Assembly: GCA_035526665.1 (NCBI GenBank)
Contig: DATLBY010000034.1
Location: 1 to 16,760 of the forward strand
Reading direction: 5' to 3'
From: DATLBY01 sp035526665
Lineage (GTDB): Bacteria; Acidobacteriota; Terriglobia; Bryobacterales; Bryobacteraceae
DNA: 16,760 nt
In this document: one piece after another, positions 5,793 to 12,318 of the stretch
Layout of the letters: each line of letters starts with the position of its first letter
How positions within the stretch are numbered: the stretch's first letter is position 1
Notes under the pieces: model-generated
What the model saw: only the letters and a program-made list of their open reading frames with translations
What the model was told of the DNA's origin: nothing
The model's database searches: none
Translations under genes and position numbers: made by a program

Positions 5793-6599
5793 ATGCCCAT
5801 TGACCCCTCGGCACACGTGGCGCCCACCGCCCGCGTCCACTCCGGCGCCGACATTGGCGGGCAATGCGTGATTGGCGAATTCTGCGTGGTGGAGAGCGAC
5901 GTGAAGCTCGGCCCCTATTGCCGCCTGGAGCCCTACGTCTACGTAAAACAATGGACCACCCTGGGCGAGCGTAATGAAATTTCGGCCGGCACTGTCCTCG
6001 GCACCGACCCGCTGGATAAGGGATTTACCGGCGAGCGCAGCTATCTCCGCATCGATTCGAATAATAAAATCCGCGAGCACTACACGATTTCGCGAGGCAC
6101 AAAACCGGAGTCGGTGACTCAAATCGGATCCGGAAATTACATTATGACGTCAGGCCATATCGCCCACAACGCGCGCATCGGCAACAATACCGTGATCGCC
6201 AGTTCCGCGCTGATTGCCGGCTATGTCGAGGTGGAGGATCAGGCCTTTGTGTCGGGTGGCGTCGTCGTCCACCAGTATTCGAAAATCGGCCGGCTGGCCA
6301 TGGTGGGCGGAAACTCGCGCGTCAACCTCGATCTACCTCCCTTCTTCCTCTATTCAGGCTTCAACGCCGGTCCCAAAGGACTGAACATCGTCGGATTACG
6401 GCGGGCAGGATTTGCAAAATCCGATATTGATATGCTGAAGAACGCGTACCGGTTGTTATATCGCCAGAACTTGAAGCTAAGTGAAGCTATTTACCGCATC
6501 CAGAACGAGTGCGCATCTATTCATACCGATCAACTAGTACAGTTTCTGAAATCGAGCACGCGCGGGATTGCTCGCGAAAGGCCGGATTCGCAAGACTAG
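5793..6599 (+). CDS. lpxA: UDP-N-acetylglucosamine O-acyltransferase
   Basis: LpxA catalyses the first step of lipid A synthesis, transfer of a 3-hydroxyacyl chain from ACP to UDP-GlcNAc. The 268 residues match E. coli LpxA (262) along the whole length: beta-helix hexapeptides from IDPSAHVAPTARV, then HIAHNARIGNNT with His122 and the catalytic His125. His160 (VHQY) and Gly173 (VGGNS), at the same residue numbers as in E. coli, follow, then the C-terminal helices (GFAKSDIDMLKNAYRLLYR and STRG). Two active-site neighbours differ: the His99 position is Ser100 and His144 is Tyr144. No in-frame start exists upstream because of TGA at 5781; a GGA almost touches the ATG. lpxD is divergent, 34 bases away. 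Confidence 0.93.
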   Translation: MPIDPSAHVAPTARVHSGADIGGQCVIGEFCVVESDVKLGPYCRLEPYVYVKQWTTLGERNEISAGTVLGTDPLDKGFTGERSYLRIDSNNKIREHYTISRGTKPESVTQIGSGNYIMTSGHIAHNARIGNNTVIASSALIAGYVEVEDQAFVSGGVVVHQYSKIGRLAMVGGNSRVNLDLPPFFLYSGFNAGPKGLNIVGLRRAGFAKSDIDMLKNAYRLLYRQNLKLSEAIYRIQNECASIHTDQLVQFLKSSTRGIARERPDSQD

Positions 6600-6602
6600 C
6601 TT

Positions 6603-7958
6603 ATGCGGGTAGATCGGACTATCGCACTGCTGTTGTGCAGCTTTTCCCCTGTGACGGCACAAAACCCCGTCACATTACAGCATGCCGTCAATCAGGCGGT
6701 CGCCCGCTATCCGTCAGTGCGCGTTTCTCAGGAGCAGATCGCCGCCGCTGCCGCCGGTATTGCGCTCGCCCGCACCGCCTACCTGCCGCGGGCGGACGTA
6801 CTGGCGCAACTGAACCGGGCCACGCGCAACAATGTGTTCGGACTTCTGCTGCCGCAATCGGTGCTGCCCGCAATCTCCGGCCCGCCCAAGCCGGAGAACG
6901 ATATGACAAATGTGTGGGGCAGCGCCATCGGATTTTTGGTGTCCTGGGAGCCGTTCGATTTCGGGCTTCGCAAGGCGAATGTCGATGTCGCAACGGCTGG
7001 CAGGCAACGAGCCGAAGCTTCGGCTGCCCGCACAAAGTTTGAAGTGGCGTCGCTCACTGCCGATGCGTATCTGACCGTGCTCGCCGCGCAGCAAACGCTG
7101 CGGGCCGCACAGGCGCAGGTCGAACGGGCTCGCTCAATTGAGAACATTGTCGGCGCGTTGGTGAAAGCGGAACTGCGGCCGGGAGCCGATGCGAGCCGCA
7201 CACGCGCCGAGATGGCTGTGTCTGAGACTCAGGTGATCCAAGCCGAGCAGGCAATCGCCATCGGCCGCGCCACCCTAAAACAGTTCACCGGGGCGGACGT
7301 TCTTCCCGACGCCGGTCAGTTGGTGAACCTGCCGCAGGAACTTCCCCCGGCGGATATCTCCCTCGCCGCCAACCCCTATGCCCTCGAGCAGAAATCGGCC
7401 ATGGCGGAGGTGCAGGCCCGGCGCAAGGCGTTGGACCGCTCCTACTATCCGCGATTTGCCCTGCAGGCTTCCAGCTACGCGCGCGGTACGGGCGCTAATC
7501 CCGACGGATCTACCGGTGGACCGCTGGCCGGAATCGGACCGAACATTGAAAACTGGGCCGTCGGCATGACAGTCACCTTCCCGATCATGGAGTTGCCGTC
7601 GCTGCGCGCGCGCAAGGAAATTGAGCGGCATCACGAACTGGCGGAGGCCGGCAGGTACGATCAACTCCTGTTGGATCTGAACGCCCGGCTGGATAAGGCG
7701 TCAGCTGCTCTATCGGCGGCCCGCCGTATCGCCGCCCAAATCCCAGTGCAGCTCCAGGCGGCACACGATACCGAGCAACAGGCGACGGCCCGCTATCGTG
7801 CGGGACTGGGAACGCTGATTGAGGTCGCAGACGCCCAGCGGCTGCTGACGCAGGCCGAAATTGACAACTCGCTGGCGAAATTGAATGTCTGGCGTGCCCT
7901 GCTCGGGGTAGCCGCGGCAAGTGGCGACATGCAGCCATTTCTCGATCGGATCAAATAA
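6603..7958 (+). CDS. TolC-family outer-membrane efflux channel protein
   Basis: This 451-residue protein has a signal peptide (MRVDRTIALLLCSFSPVTAQ) and the two-fold repeated OEP architecture: VTLQHAVNQAVARYPSVRVS, then long Ala/Gln-rich coiled-coil helices (about 115-220 and 335-440). Strand segments (FLVSWEPFDFG, AVGMTVTFPIMELPSLRA) would enter the barrel. Conserved C-terminal TolC elements are YRAGLGTLIEVADAQRLLTQAEIDNSLAKLNVWRALL-like. It would form a trimeric exit duct for an efflux pump or type I system. No membrane-fusion or inner-membrane partner is in the window. It begins 3 bases after lpxA, so it is probably cotranscribed, and its end overlaps the convergent GGDEF-EAL gene by 8 bases. 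Confidence 0.9.
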   Translation: MRVDRTIALLLCSFSPVTAQNPVTLQHAVNQAVARYPSVRVSQEQIAAAAAGIALARTAYLPRADVLAQLNRATRNNVFGLLLPQSVLPAISGPPKPENDMTNVWGSAIGFLVSWEPFDFGLRKANVDVATAGRQRAEASAARTKFEVASLTADAYLTVLAAQQTLRAAQAQVERARSIENIVGALVKAELRPGADASRTRAEMAVSETQVIQAEQAIAIGRATLKQFTGADVLPDAGQLVNLPQELPPADISLAANPYALEQKSAMAEVQARRKALDRSYYPRFALQASSYARGTGANPDGSTGGPLAGIGPNIENWAVGMTVTFPIMELPSLRARKEIERHHELAEAGRYDQLLLDLNARLDKASAALSAARRIAAQIPVQLQAAHDTEQQATARYRAGLGTLIEVADAQRLLTQAEIDNSLAKLNVWRALLGVAAASGDMQPFLDRIK

Positions 7959-10665
7959 ATCTGTTTTGTATAGGGCGATCAGATGGTCCGTCGCCCACGG
8001 GCGAGAGCCGGGATGGCTCACCTTTGAAACTGAACTCCTCTCCAGCAACGTATTCGGGCATCGGCGGCGTTTTGAACAGGCGGGCGGCCCGGCGGGCGGG
8101 AGCAGGGCGCCCAATCAGAAAGCCTTGCATAAAATCGACGCCGATTTCCTTAAGCAAACACCACTGCTCACGCGTTTCCACACCTTCTGCGACCACGTCA
8201 AGATGGAGGCTGTGGGCGAGGCCAGTGATCGCGCTTAGCATTGGCCGGGCGTTCGCGTTACTTTCCTCTGCGAGGAACGACCGGTCGATTTTGAGCGCGT
8301 CGACAGGCAGTTTTTGCAGATAGCCTAGCGAAGAGTAGCCCGTTCCGAAGTCGTCGATCGCAATGCTGATGCCGGCGCTTTTCAGACGCTGCAATTGCTT
8401 GGTGGCTTCGCTCACGCCCTTCATCAGCACGCTTTCCGTGAGCTCCACTTGCAGAAACTCCGGCGGGAGTCCGTTCACCTCCAAGGCCCGGCGGGCCAGC
8501 TCGACGAAATCGCCGTAATAGAACTGCAGCGCCGAGACATTCACGCCCACTTTGATTTGCCGGTGGCCTTCGGCGTGCCAGGCGGCGCACTGGCGGCATG
8601 CCTGCTCAAGAACCCAGGTGCCGATAGGCACAATAAGTCCCGTCTCTTCCGCCAGTGAAATAAACTCGATCGGCGCAAGCAGGCCCTGCTTGGGATGGTT
8701 CCAGCGAAGTAACGTCTCGAAACGATATAAGTTACCGTCGGTATCCACTTGCGGCTGGTAGAAGAGTTCAAATTGCTCTTCCTTAATCGCGCTCCGCAGC
8801 CCCTGGCTCAATGCGAGGCGCTCGAGTGCCTGCGCCCCCACTTGATGGTTATACGACTGATATCGATTGCGCCCCAGGCTCTTCGCTTTGTACATGGCGG
8901 TATCGGCGTTGCGCCGCAGCGTTTCACAGTCCAGGCCGTCGTCCGGAAAAAGGCATACTCCCACACTTGCACTCGACGAAAGTTCATACTCTTCAATTGC
9001 CATGGGCGGGCGAATAGCCTCAAGCAAATGACTGGCCCGCGCTTCGGCCTCGTCGCGACCCGAAACCTCTGGGATTAACACCGCGAACTCATCGCCGCCT
9101 ATGCGCGCGACCAGTTCACCCGGCTGGAGGCAAGCCGCAATTCTCGACCCTATGGAAGCCAGCTGCATATCTCCAACACGGTGGCCCAGCGTGGCATTGA
9201 CCTCCTTAAAGCCGTCCAGGTCAATCCATAGCAGCGCACCCTTGGTTGTCTCGCGCCGGGAGGCGGCCAGCACCTGTTCCAGGCGGGCGTCAAACAGGAC
9301 GCGATTCGGCAGCCCCGTTACCTTGTCATAGAGCGCCTGATAGGTAAGCTCGTCGTAGAGTTGGCGCCGGTCAATCGCCACGGCCGCCGCCCGGCTGCCC
9401 ATGGTAAGTATGCCGGTTTCGTCAAGTGTCGGCATGCCCGGCCATTCATAAAAAACGATAACCGTACCCAGTAGGCGCCAATCCGCGGAGTAGATAGGCA
9501 TACTGCAGCACGCTCGCAAGTTATCGGCGCGGGCCGGTTCGCGAAATGCTTCCCAACCGGGTTCACTGGCTATGTCCCCCACAATCAGAGGCTTTGCTGG
9601 GGGATTGGCAGGATCGCAGCAGCCCGTCACCACCCCTAAGCCGATACCGTCCTTCAAAGACGCCTGGAAGCCGGCGGAAAGACTCCCACCGTCGGCTATA
9701 TAAAGACGATCGTTCCGCAGCGTCATTACGCAGCACTTGCCCCTGCGCCACTGGTGTTCCACCAGGGTGGTAATTTGCTGAAACACGACTCCCAACCGCG
9801 CGTTTCCGGCAATCATTTGCAGGAGCTGCCCGCGGTCCTTCTGTAGGAATTCCGCCTTCGACTCCATGGAGTGTTCTTCCCATCCTCGAATGCCCGGCAA
9901 CGCCCGGCCCGCGTTCCGGGCCGCTTTGGGGCTCCCGCAGCCGCTGCTGACGATCGAAGGCGCCGGCGCATCCCGGTTGGTAGCTGCCAACGCGGCGCAC
10001 GGTATCTGATATCCGTACTCGCCGAGCACACCAGCATTCGCCCGCGAAGGCCTCCAATCCAAAGCGGGCCGGTAGATGCCGGCAGGCGTCGCCTGGAACG
10101 GGCTTCCCTCCCTCCCGGCCTGACCGCGCCGCGCGTCCTCCAGCCGGTTCCGCTCCGTGATGTCCAGCGCAATCCCGCCCAGCAGCGGGGGCGCGCCCGC
10201 ACTCTCGCCAATCGGAAACTTCGTCACCAAAAGAATTCCTAGACCGGCGCCGCTCGGGTTCACCTCCACCGTTTGCAAGCGCATCTGCCTGTCTCTCACA
10301 TACCGGTCGTTGCGGCAAAGCTCCTCGGCGATATTGGCCGGCCACAGGTCGTGATCCGTCTTCCTGTGCCACTCCCGGTAGCACTTGCCCAGCAGCTTCT
10401 CCCAGCTCTCATTCACATGCAGATAGCGGCCTTCGGCGTCCTTGATAAAAGCCAGGCACGGAAGCGTCCCGATGCAGCCCGGGAATTTCCCGCCGGCCTG
10501 GCTTAGGCTTGCCAGTACCTGCCGGCGAAACTCCTCCTTGGCCTCTTCGCTGATCTCGCACAGCCTCGGCGGTGGTTCGAGTTGCCGCCAGAGCGCTTCC
10601 AGGCTCTCCTGCATCGATCGGGCAGCGTTGATTTCCCGGAACGGATCGTCGCACCCTTTCGACAT
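7951..10665 (-). CDS. PAS-GAF-GGDEF-EAL cyclic-di-GMP signalling protein
   Basis: This 904-residue soluble protein has no membrane segment. Its order is: a PAS domain (about 60-172, ending ALDITERNRLED); a short, poorly conserved second PAS-like stretch (185-265, ATPAGIY then GEYGYQ); GAF (270-435, with DIASEPGWEAFREPA and LRACCSMPIYSAD); GGDEF (445-605, intact GGDEF at 523-527); and EAL (615-860). The inhibitory RxxD site before GGDEF is absent (QPGE at 514-517). The EAL motif reads ETL (650-652), but the metal and catalytic set is present: NVS, ELTES, DDFGTGYSS, KIDRSF, AEGVE and QGF. It may make and degrade cyclic-di-GMP; activity balance cannot be read from sequence. No strong ribosome binding site precedes ATG 10665. 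Confidence 0.93.
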   Translation of the reverse strand: MSKGCDDPFREINAARSMQESLEALWRQLEPPPRLCEISEEAKEEFRRQVLASLSQAGGKFPGCIGTLPCLAFIKDAEGRYLHVNESWEKLLGKCYREWHRKTDHDLWPANIAEELCRNDRYVRDRQMRLQTVEVNPSGAGLGILLVTKFPIGESAGAPPLLGGIALDITERNRLEDARRGQAGREGSPFQATPAGIYRPALDWRPSRANAGVLGEYGYQIPCAALAATNRDAPAPSIVSSGCGSPKAARNAGRALPGIRGWEEHSMESKAEFLQKDRGQLLQMIAGNARLGVVFQQITTLVEHQWRRGKCCVMTLRNDRLYIADGGSLSAGFQASLKDGIGLGVVTGCCDPANPPAKPLIVGDIASEPGWEAFREPARADNLRACCSMPIYSADWRLLGTVIVFYEWPGMPTLDETGILTMGSRAAAVAIDRRQLYDELTYQALYDKVTGLPNRVLFDARLEQVLAASRRETTKGALLWIDLDGFKEVNATLGHRVGDMQLASIGSRIAACLQPGELVARIGGDEFAVLIPEVSGRDEAEARASHLLEAIRPPMAIEEYELSSSASVGVCLFPDDGLDCETLRRNADTAMYKAKSLGRNRYQSYNHQVGAQALERLALSQGLRSAIKEEQFELFYQPQVDTDGNLYRFETLLRWNHPKQGLLAPIEFISLAEETGLIVPIGTWVLEQACRQCAAWHAEGHRQIKVGVNVSALQFYYGDFVELARRALEVNGLPPEFLQVELTESVLMKGVSEATKQLQRLKSAGISIAIDDFGTGYSSLGYLQKLPVDALKIDRSFLAEESNANARPMLSAITGLAHSLHLDVVAEGVETREQWCLLKEIGVDFMQGFLIGRPAPARRAARLFKTPPMPEYVAGEEFSFKGEPSRLSPVGDGPSDRPIQNRFI

Positions 10666-10724
10666 TAAGGAGCATATCGGTCCCGTGCGGCGAAGCTTGA
10701 ATCCCTATGATGCTCGGAAATTGC

Positions 10725-11537
10725 CTAAAGGGACGCTGGAATGCCTACGCGATAGCTAGGATAGCGAAGCGTAATTCGCAATAGCTTCCGTATCGCGCTT
10801 CCGTCCACCCGCCGGTTGGACCCGCGCGTATGGTGGAGTTCGGCCGCCTCGGCCACCGGCGGCATTGGTAAGCCCAGCAGCTCGGCACAGAACCGCGCAA
10901 TCTCAAACGAAGTACAGGGCTCTTCATCCGCCACCGGATAGGCGCCGGTCAACTCCGACAAGAGAGCCGCCACCGCCTGCTCCGCCAGATCCTCCACATG
11001 GATCCGCGAAACGAAATTCTGTCCGTCTCCCAGCAGGCGGAAGTCACCTCGCGCCAGCGATACATGAATTCCCCGCCCCGGTCCGTATATGGCCGCCGGC
11101 CGGAGCACTAAGGACGTCCATGGACCCCCTAGCACAGCGCGTTCCGCCTCCGTTCGCAGGTGCTCCCGCGCACTCCGCGGCGCTGCCGGCGTGAACTCAT
11201 CAATATCGCGCGCCGCTCCGTAGACTCCGGTTGTGGAAAGATATACAAGTCGCCGCGGCGGAAAGGGCAGTTTAGCCAGAATCTCCGGCGTCCGGTCCTG
11301 CGGGCCTGAGGGCGTTTCCACCAGCGGAATCGAATATAAGATTGCGGCTCCTTCCGGGATAAACTCCAGGCCTGACGAACGCGCCGCGTCCCACTCGATC
11401 ACCTCTGCGCCCGCAGCCGCAAGCTGCGACAGCCGCCCGGGCGACCGGGTCGTCGCAATCACCTTCTCCCCCCGCCGCAGCAGCCGTTCCGCCACGCGCA
11501 CACCGGTGTAGCCGCAACCAAGAATGACAAACGCCAT
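10725..11537 (-). CDS. NAD(P)-binding epimerase/dehydratase-like protein
   Basis: This 270-residue Rossmann-fold protein is of the extended SDR / YeeZ-like type. The N-terminal MAFVILGCGYTGVRVAERLL carries the GxGxxG dinucleotide loop (Gly7, Gly9, Gly12). The active-site region is YLSTTGVYGAARD, with Ser101 and Tyr106. The canonical lysine four residues after tyrosine is arginine (Arg110), so classic SDR catalysis may be altered. LRPAAIYGPGRGI and RIHVEDLA are typical of the nucleoside-diphosphate-sugar epimerase group. Substrate is unknown. It lies 59 bases upstream of the GGDEF-EAL gene on the same strand and is divergent from the cyclase-like gene, with 20 bases between starts. Confidence 0.85.
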   Translation of the reverse strand: MAFVILGCGYTGVRVAERLLRRGEKVIATTRSPGRLSQLAAAGAEVIEWDAARSSGLEFIPEGAAILYSIPLVETPSGPQDRTPEILAKLPFPPRRLVYLSTTGVYGAARDIDEFTPAAPRSAREHLRTEAERAVLGGPWTSLVLRPAAIYGPGRGIHVSLARGDFRLLGDGQNFVSRIHVEDLAEQAVAALLSELTGAYPVADEEPCTSFEIARFCAELLGLPMPPVAEAAELHHTRGSNRRVDGSAIRKLLRITLRYPSYRVGIPASL

Positions 11538-11551
11538 ATAGGTATTACAAT
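11524..11551 (+). promoter_or_regulatory. Putative promoter of the cyclase-like gene
   Basis: A -35-like ATGACA (11524-11529) and a -10 TACAAT (11546-11551) are separated by 16 bases. Transcription would start about 7 bases after the -10, at or next to the ATG at 11558, giving a leaderless or near-leaderless mRNA. This agrees with the absence of a Shine-Dalgarno sequence. The promoter overlaps the start of the divergent epimerase-like gene. Confidence 0.4.
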
Positions 11552-11557
11552 CGATCC

Positions 11558-12247
11558 ATGAGGCCGCAGGACAAGTTGATCTTCGCCTCGGCCGCCGCCG
11601 ACCCGCCGCTCAAGCTTTGGATTCTGGTCCGCCGCACTAACCCCGCTTCCCTGTCCTACATCGGCCGCCCCGGCTTTACCCCGAAGCGGATCGACTGCAA
11701 GGCGAAAACCGCCGAGGAAGGAAAAATCGCAGGCTTGGTGGTCGACTATTCCATTCATAAGGATCTCTTTAGCCCGAAAAAGCAGACGGATGCCGAGCGC
11801 TGCTGGGAAGCGTTTCAGGAAGTCCTGCACGCTCCCAAATCTTCCTACGCGGTCAACCGGACGCCCGCGTCGGAGTACTTTGGCTGCGTCACGCTGGGCG
11901 GCAGCTACATCCATGGCGACTACGACCTGTACGATCTGATCGATCCGCTGCAGGCGCGCCGCAACCTTGCGGCCTGCGAGACGATGCTCGGCATGCCGCA
12001 CCGCCGCGGACCCTACTTTCTCCGTGTGCAAGAATTTGTAAACACCAGAATCGGCGTGGACATGGTGCAGCATGGCGGAGAGGCGCAGTATGCCGATTTC
12101 TCTGAGCAATCGATCGACGTCTTTGGACCCAATCGGGAACAGTGCACCATTTTGAACGAATACAGCGTGCGCGGCTGGTACAAAAACCTGTTCGAGGACC
12201 GGCCGATGCTCGGCGCCCGCCAGCCCCCTGGACCCCGCCACGAATGA
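11558..12247 (+). CDS. Edema factor/CyaA/ExoY-like nucleotidyl cyclase toxin domain
   Basis: This 229-residue protein has no signal peptide or membrane segment. It shows the three signature regions of the class II (toxin) cyclases in order. Region one is WILVRRTNPAS...GFTPKRIDCKAK...GKIAGLVVDYSIHK (21-68), with Lys43 and Lys50 spaced 7 apart like Lys58/Lys65 of CyaA and Lys81/Lys88 of ExoY. Region two is HGDYDLYDL with Asp121 and Asp123, the metal ligands. Region three is VDMVQHGGEAQ with His172 and Glu175, close to VVQHGTEQ of CyaA. The asparagine expected six residues after the histidine is Tyr178. Known members turn ATP or other NTPs into cyclic nucleotides after activation by host calmodulin or actin. 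No activator-binding region is recognised; it is much shorter than ExoY (378). vgrG follows after 71 bases. Confidence 0.72.
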   Translation: MRPQDKLIFASAAADPPLKLWILVRRTNPASLSYIGRPGFTPKRIDCKAKTAEEGKIAGLVVDYSIHKDLFSPKKQTDAERCWEAFQEVLHAPKSSYAVNRTPASEYFGCVTLGGSYIHGDYDLYDLIDPLQARRNLAACETMLGMPHRRGPYFLRVQEFVNTRIGVDMVQHGGEAQYADFSEQSIDVFGPNREQCTILNEYSVRGWYKNLFEDRPMLGARQPPGPRHE

Positions 12248-12318
12248 AGCGGCTTACCCGGTCTTCGCTCGCCTATTTACTTACCCGCCGATGTTAGACT
12301 CACAGGCGAGGAGAATCC

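Noticed and set aside
5759..5854. Longer lpxD start at ATG 5854 or 5800
   Set aside because: No Shine-Dalgarno site, overlap with lpxA and no match to LpxD N-termini; GTG 5758 has AAGGAG at the right spacing.
9813..10384. Minus-strand ORFs of 132 and 273 residues inside the GGDEF-EAL gene
   Set aside because: They are alternative frames of the long gene with Arg/Gly-rich composition and no domains.
11459..12241. 260-residue minus-strand ORF opposite the cyclase-like gene
   Set aside because: It overlaps the epimerase-like start, has no recognisable motifs, and the plus strand carries the ordered cyclase signatures.
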